Shown here: positions 8,243 to 17,798 of the stretch, piece after piece | Layout of the letters: each line of letters starts with the position of its first letter | Numbering within the stretch: position 1 is the stretch's first letter | Assembly: GCA_029262515.1 (NCBI GenBank) | Contig: JAJCZH010000020.1 | Location: forward strand, 1-64,000 | Direction of reading: 5' to 3' | Source: Deltaproteobacteria bacterium | GTDB lineage: Bacteria > Desulfobacterota > GWC2-55-46 > JADFVP01 | DNA: 64,000 nt | Position numbers and translations under genes: made by a program | Notes under the pieces: generated by a model | What the model was told of the DNA's origin: nothing | Seen by the model: only the letters and a program-made list of their open reading frames with translations | Databases searched by the model: none

Positions 8243-9323
8243 ATGGGACTCTATAAAAGAGACCGGGTCTGGTGGATGAGGTTTAACTTTAACGGCAGGC
8301 AGATACGCCGTTCATGTGAGACCACATCCAAGAAACTTGCAGAAAAAATCTTCTGCAAAGTAATGAGTAACGTAACAGAAGGAAAGTTCTTTGAGGTAGA
8401 CCCAAGGGAGACAACATTTAACGAGCTTTGCAAAGACCTTGAGACGGATTACAGGATAAACAAGAGAAGAACCGCCGACAGGTTGGGCAGGACTCTAAGG
8501 CACCTTAAGGGTACGTTTGAAGGAATGAAGGCTGAAGATATCAGTACAAGCTTTATCCAGAACTATATCATCAAACGGCAAGACGCAGGTGCTGCCAACG
8601 CTACCATAAACAGGGAAATGGCGGCACTCAAAAGAATGTTCACCCTTGGGTTTAGAACAACACCTCGGAAAGTTACAAGCGTTCCCTATATCCACCATCT
8701 TCAAGAGAATAACGTAAGGCAGGGATACTTTGAGCATAACGAGTTTATTGCTCTTAGAAACGCTTTACCCCCCACGCCTTAAGCCTATGGTAACTATGGC
8801 CTACTATACGGGTATGAGGAAGATGGAGATTTTAGGTCTCAAGTGGTCTCAGATAAACCTGAAAGAACAGAGGATTACTCTTAGCGCACAAGATACCAAG
8901 AACAAAGAGTCGAGGGTAATCTTCATGGAAGGGGAGCTTTTAGAGGCTATACGCTCCCAGAAGGCCTTAAGAGACCGTAAGCACCCTCAATGTCGTTACG
9001 TGTTCTTCGGAGCCACAGGTAAGCCTTTCAGTGGCTTTAGAAGGGCTTGGAACAAGGCCTGCAAAGCAGTTGGGCTTACAGGCAAGATACCGCACGACTT
9101 TAGACGTACGGCTGTGCGTAACATGGTGCGAGCAGGGGTTCCTGAAAGGGTGGCGATGATGGTATCGGGTCACAAGACGAGAAGCGTCTTTGACAGGTAC
9201 AACATAGTCAATGAAGACGACCTCAAGCTTGCCGCTAAAAAAGTGCAGGAAAGATTTAGCACAATTTTAGCACAATCGGAAACACCGAGGTCTGAGACCG
9301 ATCAAAGTACGGTTGGGGTTTGA
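8243..9323 (+). pseudogene. tyrosine recombinase / phage-type integrase, single frameshift
   Basis: MGLYKRDRVWWMRFNFNGRQIRRS...; frame change at CCCCCC near 8768; then [16 protein letters not shown]..., [38 protein letters not shown] (R-H-R-H-Y catalytic region); SD AAGGAGG. Confidence 0.85.
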
Positions 9324-9357
9324 GTCAGATTAGCTAATGTTCATGCGGGTTTAGTAG

Positions 9358-9444
9358 TGGTGCCCGAGGGGGGAATCGAACCCCCACGACCTTGCGGTCT
9401 CGGGATTTTAAGTCCCGTGCGTCTGCCTGTTCCGCCACTCGGGC
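9358..9444 (-). tRNA. tRNA-Leu (anticodon TAA)
   Basis: GCCCGAGTGGCGGAACAGGCAGACGCACGGGACTTAAAATCCCGAGACCGCAAGGTCGTGGGGGTTCGATTCCCCCCCTCGGGCACCA folds as a class II tRNA. Confidence 0.95.
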
Positions 9445-9803
9445 CACGTAAAACTGTACTCGGTTTATCAGATAAACAGAGGCGTGTCAACACCCCAGTC
9501 CTGCAGACCCGGATATTTTCTTTTATTATGCTCCTAACCACAAGACAAACATTCGTACAGTGGAAAGATTATTAATATCCAATAACAATGCTTCTTGACA
9601 ATTAAAATAGAGCGATATATAAGTTTAATATAATTATAGTAAATTTATGTAAAGTTATCTTGCATCCTGCCGAAGTTACCATATACACATCTTCTACCTG
9701 CTCATAAATCCATCTCGAATAACGAGAGTCGGTAGTTGTGTTAATACTAATTCTAGTACTATAATTAAAAACTGCACTAACAACCCATATGTAAGGAGGT
9801 AGT

Positions 9804-11030
9804 ATGAGAAGAGCTATTGTGGCTGTCGCAGCGATACTGTTAATGGCAGCAACCCTATACGTACCGCGAGAGGCCTCGGCAATACCGGCATTTGCGCGGC
9901 AAACTGGCATGGCTTGCAACACCTGTCACTTCCAGCACTTCCCGCTCCTCAACCAGTTCGGACGCGACTTCAAGGCAAAGGGCTTTACAATGGTAGGTGG
10001 GCAGAGCCTTGTAGAAGGCGAGATGCTCTCCTTGCCTTCCGTGCTCAACGCATCGATGGTAACCAAATTCAGATACCATAAGAGAAACGGCGACGCCAAC
10101 GACTCCGGAGCCAACAAAGGCGCATTCGAAATGCCGGACGAAGCAGCACTGCTCTTGGGTGGACGCGTCGGCGAGCATATCGGTTTCATTCTAGAGGTTC
10201 AGTTTGCAGAAGACGATACACCGGCATTCGCATCCTACAAGATGCCGATAGGTTTCGACGCCGGTCAGGCGCACCTCGAGGTCGTACCCTTCGCAACTGA
10301 CGCCTTCGGCCCCCAGTTCTCTTTCGAGCTTCTCAATACCGGCGCGCAGAGAAGCATTCGCGTTCTTGAGAACAGAACAGCAATCTCTGCCGTACAGCAG
10401 CTAGGCCTACAGGGTGCTGCACAGGGTGTCGGTCTTGCGGCTTACCACAACACCGGTTACGTCACCTACGCGGCATGGCAGCCAGAAACCGGTAAAGCGA
10501 CCTCGGCCTCCGGCGACTTCTTCCACTACTTCCGTATAGCCGCGACTCCTCAGGTATCCGGCTGGGACCTCGCTGGCGGACTGCAGTGGTGGGGCGGAAC
10601 CGGCAAACTTGATGACGGTACTACCTACAACAAGAAGGATGCTTACGCACTCGATTTCCAGGCACAGGGTAATGCAGGCAACTTCCCGCTCGGCGTATAC
10701 GTTACCTACGGTAATGCGAAAAAGTCCAAGGCCAGCGAAACCGCCAACACCTTCAATACCGGCACCAATAGCGATAAAACAGCCTGGAGTATTCTTGGAG
10801 AGCTCGGCGTTATACCGAACAAGGCTACCGTTGCTCTCGGCTTTCTCAAGAGCGACGACGGCACCACGGCCAACAACGAGGAGACTGTCACCACCATCGG
10901 CGCCACCTACCTCCTTGCGCAGAACGTGGAGCTACAGGCAAACCACTCATGGAAAGGCGGCAACAAGCACGACATAACACAGGCAAACGGAGACCAGGAG
11001 ACGATCCTTATGCTCTTCGCCGCATTCTAG
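9804..11030 (+). CDS. monoheme cytochrome c / outer-membrane beta-barrel protein (Cyc2-like)
   Basis: Signal peptide, IPAFARQTGMACNTCHFQHFPLLNQFGRDFKAKGF heme domain, beta-rich remainder, C-terminal LFAAF; SD AAGGAGG. Confidence 0.65.
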   Translation: MRRAIVAVAAILLMAATLYVPREASAIPAFARQTGMACNTCHFQHFPLLNQFGRDFKAKGFTMVGGQSLVEGEMLSLPSVLNASMVTKFRYHKRNGDANDSGANKGAFEMPDEAALLLGGRVGEHIGFILEVQFAEDDTPAFASYKMPIGFDAGQAHLEVVPFATDAFGPQFSFELLNTGAQRSIRVLENRTAISAVQQLGLQGAAQGVGLAAYHNTGYVTYAAWQPETGKATSASGDFFHYFRIAATPQVSGWDLAGGLQWWGGTGKLDDGTTYNKKDAYALDFQAQGNAGNFPLGVYVTYGNAKKSKASETANTFNTGTNSDKTAWSILGELGVIPNKATVALGFLKSDDGTTANNEETVTTIGATYLLAQNVELQANHSWKGGNKHDITQANGDQETILMLFAAF

Positions 11031-11047
11031 ACAAACGATGACAGCTT

Positions 11048-11084
11048 GAAGGGAGGGCCCGTAACCGGGTCCTCCCTTTTTTTA
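11048..11084 (+). terminator. terminator after cytochrome-porin gene
   Basis: AGGGAGGGCCCGTAACCGGGTCCTCCCTTTTTTT. Confidence 0.8.
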
Positions 11085-11235
11085 AGTCCTAAGTTCGATC
11101 TCTCTATATCAGGCGCCCATCTTTAACCGGAATTACCCCACTTCGCCCCGCTTTACAAAAGCGAGAAAACCTGATAAAAATAATCTCACTCAATACTTCT
11201 AATCCCTTTTTAAAAGATCTCTAACCGGAGCTCAC

Positions 11236-12153
11236 ATGCCATCAAAAAACCTAACACTTGCGACTGTAACTCTACTGCTTGCTGTTGTGGTCATAGGCTG
11301 TTCAGGGCCTCTGGAACTCACCTACAGACCGAGCACCGTGGCAGAGCAGCTGCAAACCGGCACGCCTACCGCCTCAATACTGGTTGAAGATATTGTAGAC
11401 AAACGGGGTAACGAGCCCTTAACGAAAATCGGCAAAATCTCCACCACCGTGGCCGACATAAACAGAACAGAACTGATTCTTGCAAAGGCACCGGCTGCCA
11501 CTGTACGCGAGGCCTTTATAGACGAGCTGCGCGCTTCGGGTTATACCGTACTGTCGGGTCCCAAGAGTGACCTGTCTCAAGTAGAGTACGTCCTTTCCGG
11601 GGAACTGCGTACCTTCTCGCTCGACATAGCCTCAAGGGACGAAGTCGATATAGAGTTATACGTGGAGTTGAAAGAGATCAAAACCGGAACAGTAAGCTGG
11701 TCGGGTCTGCTTCATGAAACAGGCGACAGGTACGCAGGCGCGATGGGCAATACGCGAAAGAGTATCAACCGGTACCTTTCCAACACCATCGCCTCGGTAG
11801 TGCGCTCTGCTATCACCGCAGCAGCCCCGGCTCTGCACGGAAATCTTGCGACTTCACTTCCGGGCTCCCCGGAACCGAGCACTATTGCTGTTACCGCTCC
11901 TGACTCGGGGCCAAAAAAGGGCCCTGTCAAAGGAGATTCCACATTAAGCGTAGAGTCAGTGCCGCCAGGAGCCAAGGTATACATAGACGAAGTCTACTGG
12001 GGTATTACCCCGCTAACTATAAATTTCTACCCCGGCATATACGAACTGAGGCTGACGAAAAGGAACTACCGGAGTGAAACGGACAAAATAGGACTCAAAC
12101 GGGGCCGCACAACGGTCTACAGGTCGGAATTAACAAAAACAGGGGCCGATTAA
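11236..12153 (+). CDS. lipoprotein with C-terminal PEGA domain
   Basis: Lipobox VVIGC; STLSVESVPPGAKVYIDEVYWGITPLTINFYPGIYELRLTKRNYRSET PEGA signature. Confidence 0.75.
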   Translation: MPSKNLTLATVTLLLAVVVIGCSGPLELTYRPSTVAEQLQTGTPTASILVEDIVDKRGNEPLTKIGKISTTVADINRTELILAKAPAATVREAFIDELRASGYTVLSGPKSDLSQVEYVLSGELRTFSLDIASRDEVDIELYVELKEIKTGTVSWSGLLHETGDRYAGAMGNTRKSINRYLSNTIASVVRSAITAAAPALHGNLATSLPGSPEPSTIAVTAPDSGPKKGPVKGDSTLSVESVPPGAKVYIDEVYWGITPLTINFYPGIYELRLTKRNYRSETDKIGLKRGRTTVYRSELTKTGAD

Positions 12154-12416
12154 GGCTTTAGGAAATTATCAGAATACAGCGGAATATAACCCTGCAATAC
12201 TGTCTCTAATGGTGCCTCTTTAATACCTCCGGCATCGAAAAGTATCTCAATATAGACTGGACCGGCAGAGCAAAATCTAATAAACTGCCCTATGAAGAAT
12301 TATCCTTGACACGCCCCCGGTGTTTTAGTAATATTAAACGTCCCAACCAAATGAAGACAATAAAAATCATATATAAATAGCTGTAGAGTCAGTAATTAAC
12401 GGAGGTAATTTCGGAC

Positions 12417-12782
12417 ATGAAGAAGATTGTGGGTCTTTCCCTATCCATTGCGGCGATAAGCGCCATAACTGCAGCACCGGCTTTAGCAGAGACAGCATCG
12501 GGCCAATCAACTGTTAGCGGCACTACAATATGGGTCTTTGTCGCCATCGCCATAGCCTCAGCTTTCGGTATGGCAATAGCCGCAGCCGGAACCGGCCTTG
12601 CACAGGGTAACGCTGTCAGAGGCGCTGTTGAAGGCATCGCACGCAACCCTGCTGCATCGGGCAAGATCCTTTCAACACTTCTGATCGGTCTGGCCATGAT
12701 CGAGTCGCTCGCTATCTACGCGCTCGTCATTGCACTTATTCTGCTCTTTGCCAACCCGTTCCTCAAGTACATAGTAGGCTAA
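12417..12782 (+). CDS. atpE: F-type ATP synthase subunit c
   Basis: [57 protein letters not shown]-terminal signal-like extension. Confidence 0.9.
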   Translation: MKKIVGLSLSIAAISAITAAPALAETASGQSTVSGTTIWVFVAIAIASAFGMAIAAAGTGLAQGNAVRGAVEGIARNPAASGKILSTLLIGLAMIESLAIYALVIALILLFANPFLKYIVG

Positions 12783-12888
12783 AGGGACTCTGCCTGTAAC
12801 ACGGCAAACAGAACAGAGTAATTCGAGATCGATAATCCGAGTAAGTCATCAATCGGACCTCACAGAGCAGTAGAGTTAAAATATTAAT

Positions 12889-12925
12889 AAAAAGGCCGCA
12901 GCATATACTTGCTGCGGCCTTTTTA
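12889..12925 (+). terminator. terminator after atpE
   Basis: AAAAAGGCCGCAGCA TATACT TGCTGCGGCCTTTTT. Confidence 0.85.
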
Positions 12926-13113
12926 TATCTGTAACAACTACATCAGGTCTCTTTTACAAACTGCCGCATAAAGTAGTACCGCTACCGTTCCTTTTCACTA
13001 CGCTTCCTAGACACCATTCAAACCCGTGCCACTTTCAACAAAGATCGAAGTAGATAGCAGAGAGTTCAAGCACCCGGCGGAACCGATACTTAGAATCCCC
13101 GTCCTCCGTCCAA

Positions 13114-13149
13114 TAAAAAAAGGCCGCACCTCCATGTGAGATGCGGCCT
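13114..13149 (-). terminator. terminator of ACIII operon
   Basis: Minus strand: GGCCGCA ... TGCGGCC followed by TTTTTTT. Confidence 0.75.
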
Positions 13150-13172
13150 GGCATAAAAAAACTCTGCCTGCT

Positions 13173-14348
13173 CTAGTTGATCAATATGTCATGTTCATCT
13201 GTATCTTCAAGAAGCTTTGCCCCGGTAGCGAGGTCAAATGTAGTGACCGTAACACCAGGAAAGAGCCGTCTGTAACAGGCCACAGAGAGGTACATTGCGG
13301 CGAAACCGGCCACCAGAAGCGACAGACCCATCCATGTGGCGAAGACCGGCTTTGTACCGTCCGCAAAGACCGGTACGACCATAAGGTACCGGTTGAACCA
13401 GATACCGGCCAGTATGATTACACCAACGGCGTAAAGCGTTACATAGTTCAGTTTTATCTTTCTGAAGAGCAGAGCTATAAAAGGAACAATGAAAACAAAG
13501 AGCAACATCGCCATAAAGGTCGGCTGGAATGCGCCTATCGTCTGCTTAATGAGAGGCGCAGTCCTGTTCGGCAGGTCAGCGTACCACGTAACAACGTGCT
13601 GCGACCAGAACATGTATATCCAGGTTAGCGTAAAACCCATAAAGAATTTACCGAGCGGGTCGAGTAGGCTGGTCTCTATGTGTCTGCCCGGACGCCTCGT
13701 AATAAACTTAAAGGACATAATGTAGAGCAGCGGAGCACAGGCGAAGATGTTGCCAACCCAGAAGTAACCCGCAAAGATAGTGGACTCCCAATGCCTAATA
13801 ATCATCATTCCGAAGTCCCAGGCCATGTTTGTATTGGCCCAGACATAGAAGAACATAACAAAAGCGGCAAGTGCGTTGAGGCCGCCTGAGTAGGTACCCA
13901 GTCTTCCGCCCTTCTCTTCTGAACGCGCGGCGCTAAAGTACCAGAAACTTATCAGGTAGAAGAGGCCGGTGGTTATTATATGTCGCCACAGGAAGAAGTC
14001 TTTGTTGAGCCACGGGCTGATCGGGCCGTGAGCAGTCGCGTCAGGAGCTGCCCAATAGAAGAGATGCTCGAGCCCGCCGCAATAGATGGCAATAAACATG
14101 ACAATACTAACGGGAATAAAAGAGAAGGTTAGTATCTCTCCCAGACGCCCGAAGTACAGGCCCCACTTCGACTTGGCTATGCGCATCATGGCCGAAAAGA
14201 CTATACCTGTCTGAGTTATTCCTACGAAGTAGATATAGGCCGTAGCGAACATACCCCAGGTGGCGGATGGATCGGTAGTGGTCATCGCCGTATAGACGAA
14301 GGCCACAATGCCGTTTACGAGCAGTATCAGAAGTACCCAGTAGAACAT
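13173..14348 (-). CDS. actF: Alternative complex III subunit ActF (membrane protein)
   Basis: Polytopic 391-aa protein at the ActF position of the operon. Confidence 0.75.
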   Translation of the reverse strand: MFYWVLLILLVNGIVAFVYTAMTTTDPSATWGMFATAYIYFVGITQTGIVFSAMMRIAKSKWGLYFGRLGEILTFSFIPVSIVMFIAIYCGGLEHLFYWAAPDATAHGPISPWLNKDFFLWRHIITTGLFYLISFWYFSAARSEEKGGRLGTYSGGLNALAAFVMFFYVWANTNMAWDFGMMIIRHWESTIFAGYFWVGNIFACAPLLYIMSFKFITRRPGRHIETSLLDPLGKFFMGFTLTWIYMFWSQHVVTWYADLPNRTAPLIKQTIGAFQPTFMAMLLFVFIVPFIALLFRKIKLNYVTLYAVGVIILAGIWFNRYLMVVPVFADGTKPVFATWMGLSLLVAGFAAMYLSVACYRRLFPGVTVTTFDLATGAKLLEDTDEHDILIN

Positions 14349-14519
14349 TTCCCTCTTCTTTATTCCTTACAGTTGTTATAAAAGTCTAGTATCTGCCAGT
14401 TTGCCTACTAACCATCCGACTTGTCTATCGCTCAATAATTGCCGACTTTCCAACTAACTAACCACCAGACTTGTAGATCTTGGCCATACAGCTTAGGGCA
14501 CGACAGACCAAGGTACTCT

Positions 14520-15044
14520 TTACTCCGAGTCCGGCTCTGCCATCCGGTCTTCCTTGAGCGCGTTCTTAATATAATTAACTATATGCCACCTGTCCGGCTT
14601 ATTCATCGAGTCCCCGTAACTCGGCATAATGGCGAGTCCGCCGTTCGTTATCGTATAATAGATATCCCCATCGAGCTTGTCCTGAACATACTCGGTCGTC
14701 AGGTCGGTCGGCGGAACATACTTCTGCCCGACAAGCCCCTCGCCTTTGCCGCTGGCGCCGTGGCATGTGGAGCAATAGATGCCGTACATAACCTTACCAC
14801 GCGCAATCGACTCCGGTGTTGCCTTGTACGGGTTTTCAACCTCTGCTGCGGTCCACCTGTCCTGGGTATAATACGGCTTACCGTTAATGGTGACGATACC
14901 CTCTGGAGTCGCAGGGGGCAGGTCGCGCTGCGGTTTCGGGCTTATCTGCCGGAACATATCCCACGACCACGGCATGGCATAACCTACGCCCGGCAGCAAA
15001 ACGGCCAGAAGAGCTATTATTGTTATGCGCCTAAGATTTTTCAA
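14520..15044 (-). CDS. actE: Alternative complex III subunit ActE (monoheme cytochrome c)
   Basis: YGIYCSTCHGASGKGEG heme motif; operon position. Confidence 0.85.
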   Translation of the reverse strand: MKNLRRITIIALLAVLLPGVGYAMPWSWDMFRQISPKPQRDLPPATPEGIVTINGKPYYTQDRWTAAEVENPYKATPESIARGKVMYGIYCSTCHGASGKGEGLVGQKYVPPTDLTTEYVQDKLDGDIYYTITNGGLAIMPSYGDSMNKPDRWHIVNYIKNALKEDRMAEPDSE

Positions 15045-15537
15045 CTCTGTTTACCTCGTCAGCACCAAAACTTTTAAGAAGCTGCTCGACCTCTTCTATC
15101 TTATCTTCGCGAATATCCTCCACAAGCAGGCCGAACGAATCGATCGCTACCTTGGGGTCATATATCTGCTTTCCGAAGTTAGGCTTGCGCGCAACAATGA
15201 AAAAACCTATCAACGTCCAGATAACACCGAACAGGATAATAGACTCGTATGTGAGAAGCAGCGTTGGTGTTATCGGCCATATAGGCAGACCGCCTCTCGG
15301 CAACACATATAACGCAGCCGTTCCGAGCGTTAGAATAATACCGAAAAAGAGCCCGATAAACGCGCCAAAGAGCGCAAAGTACCTGATATAGTTCTTGCGA
15401 ACCACAATTGGATCGAGCGCGTCCCCAAGAGGAATCGGCGAAAAGACGGTTACAGTGTAACCAGTGTCTTTTAACCCTACTGCGGCCTCTACCATTGAGT
15501 CAACATGTGGGAACAGCCCTAATACCGGTTGATTCAT
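15031..15537 (-). CDS. actD: Alternative complex III subunit ActD (DUF3341-type)
   Basis: 168 aa, two TM helices; overlaps actE start; operon position. Confidence 0.85.
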   Translation of the reverse strand: MNQPVLGLFPHVDSMVEAAVGLKDTGYTVTVFSPIPLGDALDPIVVRKNYIRYFALFGAFIGLFFGIILTLGTAALYVLPRGGLPIWPITPTLLLTYESIILFGVIWTLIGFFIVARKPNFGKQIYDPKVAIDSFGLLVEDIREDKIEEVEQLLKSFGADEVNRVEKS

Positions 15538-15538
15538 A

Positions 15539-16870
15539 TCAATGCCTCTTGAAGCCTTTCCTCATTGGAAAACCTATATCCTCTTTTACCTCGTAAATCG
15601 ATATACTCGGCCAGACCTTTACAAAGATCAGGAATAACATCGCAAAGAAGAAGAAAGAACCCACCGTAACAGATATCTCTAACAGACTCGGTATATAGTC
15701 GTGCCACATGTTTGGCAGAAACTTTCTTGGCAGAGATGTCGCAACTATAAGGTAACGCTCTATCCACATGCCTACGTTAATACCGATTGAGACAACTACG
15801 CAAACAAAGATCGATGTGCGCAGACGCCTGAAGATAAAGAGCAGCGGCAGTATCGAGTTGGTCAGAATCATTAACCAAAACATGTACGAGTGTGGTGCTA
15901 AAAACATCCTGTAACGCAACGTCTCGTTCTCTGCCGAAGTATTGGCGAACCAGCCGCTAAAGACCTCGACAACGTTGATGTAACTCCAAAGAAGCGACAT
16001 AACGAGCAGCAGCATACAGAGCTTGTCAAAATGCATCAAGGTGATGTATTTCTCTACTTTCATCGCCTTTCTAAAGCATACCATCAACGTCACAATTGCA
16101 GCCGTACCGGAAAATATCGCACCTACGACAAAGTACGGCGCAAAGATCGTTTTGTTGAGACCAGGCACCATGGAGAGCGCAAAGTCCCATGAAACGATGG
16201 AGTGAACTGAGACTGCAAGCGGAATGATGAAGACCGCAAAGAAGGTGTACGACTTTGAGAGCCAGTGCCACTCGGCATCCGTGCCGCGCCAGCCTAAAGA
16301 GAGATACGTATAGACCGGTTTGCGCCATCCGGTTACCCTGTCCCTGACGGCTGCAAGGTCGGGAATGGAGCCGAAGTAGAGGAAGATCACGCTTGAGGTC
16401 ATATAGGTACTGATGGCAAAGACGTCGAACATGATAGGAGAGGTAAAGTTGACCCAGAGCTGCCGAGTCGTAAAGTACGGCATAGTCCAGTAGAAGTTCC
16501 ACGGACGACCCATATGCACGAAGATAAAGATAGCCGCCGTTAAGACACTGAAGAAAGTAATGGCCTCGGCGCTTCGATAGATAGACCTTCGCCAGGGTGT
16601 CGCGGTAATGAAGAGTATGGCGGAGAGCAGCGTGCCGGAGTGGCTTATCCCGATCCAAAAGACGAAGTTAGCGAGGTAGATCCCCCAGAAGGTCGGGGTG
16701 TTTAGTCCTGTCACACCCTGCCCGACATATATCTGATAACCCCAGGGAACGCCCCAGAGCGCTACGGCCAAACCCGCGCAGAGAATAAGCGCGACCCAGT
16801 ACTTCCAGCCCGTCTTGGTCATAGTGCGAACTACGTCTTCGTTGACCTCTTTGTAAGAAATATTATCCAT
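15539..16870 (-). CDS. actC: Alternative complex III subunit ActC (NrfD/PsrC-like)
   Basis: WVALILCAGLAVALWGVPWGYQIYVGQGVTGLNTPTFWGIYLANFVFWIGISHSGTLLSAIL. Confidence 0.9.
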   Translation of the reverse strand: MDNISYKEVNEDVVRTMTKTGWKYWVALILCAGLAVALWGVPWGYQIYVGQGVTGLNTPTFWGIYLANFVFWIGISHSGTLLSAILFITATPWRRSIYRSAEAITFFSVLTAAIFIFVHMGRPWNFYWTMPYFTTRQLWVNFTSPIMFDVFAISTYMTSSVIFLYFGSIPDLAAVRDRVTGWRKPVYTYLSLGWRGTDAEWHWLSKSYTFFAVFIIPLAVSVHSIVSWDFALSMVPGLNKTIFAPYFVVGAIFSGTAAIVTLMVCFRKAMKVEKYITLMHFDKLCMLLLVMSLLWSYINVVEVFSGWFANTSAENETLRYRMFLAPHSYMFWLMILTNSILPLLFIFRRLRTSIFVCVVVSIGINVGMWIERYLIVATSLPRKFLPNMWHDYIPSLLEISVTVGSFFFFAMLFLIFVKVWPSISIYEVKEDIGFPMRKGFKRH

Positions 16871-17663
16871 GCGATGATCCGTGTCCGTTGCCTGAGCCTT
16901 TTTTGTCGTCCATCACCCTCTTAAGGTAGATGACGGACGGATCGGTGTCCAATTCTTCTAAAAGCCTGTAGCGTCTCGGGCTCTTTGCAAGCTTGGAGAC
17001 CTTCGAATTCGGGTCGTTCATATCCCCGAAGGTAATTGCATCGGTCGGGCACGACTGCATGCAGGCGGTCTGCATATCCCCGTCCGTTACCTTTCGCCCC
17101 TCGTCCTTGGCCGTATCTTTTGCGACCCGTATGCGCTGAATGCAGAAGGTGCACTTCTCCATAACACCCATCTCGCGCACCGTTACGTCGGGGTTGAGCT
17201 GCTGTTCTAGCGGGGCGTCCCACTTGTAGGTGAACCAGTTGAAGCGGCGCACGTCGTAGGTGCAGTACGTAGCGCAGGTGAAGGTGCCGACGCAACGGTT
17301 ATAGACCTGTACGTTTAGACCGTCCTGATTATGGTACGTGGCGTAAACCGGGCAACCGATCTCGCACGGCGCGGTATCGCAATGCTGGCACATAATAGGG
17401 ATGAACTTCACCTTGACGTCCGGGTACTCGCCTTCGACGTACCGCTCGATGCGAATCCAGGAGAAGCGGCGAGACACATCACAGTCGCGCTTGCCGACTA
17501 CAGGCAGGTTGTTCTCGGCATAACAGGCCACGACACAGGCCTCGCAGCCGCTGCAACGGTCGAGGTCCACCACCATGGTCCACTTGTAGTCGAACTTGGT
17601 CCTGTAACCCGGAACCCTGTAGCTCTTTAATTTGTCCTTGATCCTCGTTAAGATGCCGGACAC
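16863..17663 (-). CDS. actB2: Alternative complex III iron-sulfur subunit ActB2
   Basis: CSGCEACVVACYAENN, CQHCDTAPCEIGCP, CVGTFTCATYC, CTFCIQR...CMQSCP clusters. Confidence 0.85.
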   Translation of the reverse strand: MSGILTRIKDKLKSYRVPGYRTKFDYKWTMVVDLDRCSGCEACVVACYAENNLPVVGKRDCDVSRRFSWIRIERYVEGEYPDVKVKFIPIMCQHCDTAPCEIGCPVYATYHNQDGLNVQVYNRCVGTFTCATYCTYDVRRFNWFTYKWDAPLEQQLNPDVTVREMGVMEKCTFCIQRIRVAKDTAKDEGRKVTDGDMQTACMQSCPTDAITFGDMNDPNSKVSKLAKSPRRYRLLEELDTDPSVIYLKRVMDDKKGSGNGHGSSHG

Positions 17664-17798
17664 TTGTTGCCTCCCGTAAATCTATTATAAAAAACGTACC
17701 TGATCTTCTCTTGTTAACCGTACCATGCTTCTTATATACGCTAATAACCTTTATACGCTAACAACCTTCAATCTCAATTCCCGGCCCTTCATACGCCG

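Noticed and set aside
9341-9575. ORFs 9341..9541 (-) and 9357..9575 (+)
   Set aside because: Both overlap the tRNA-Leu gene; spurious translations.
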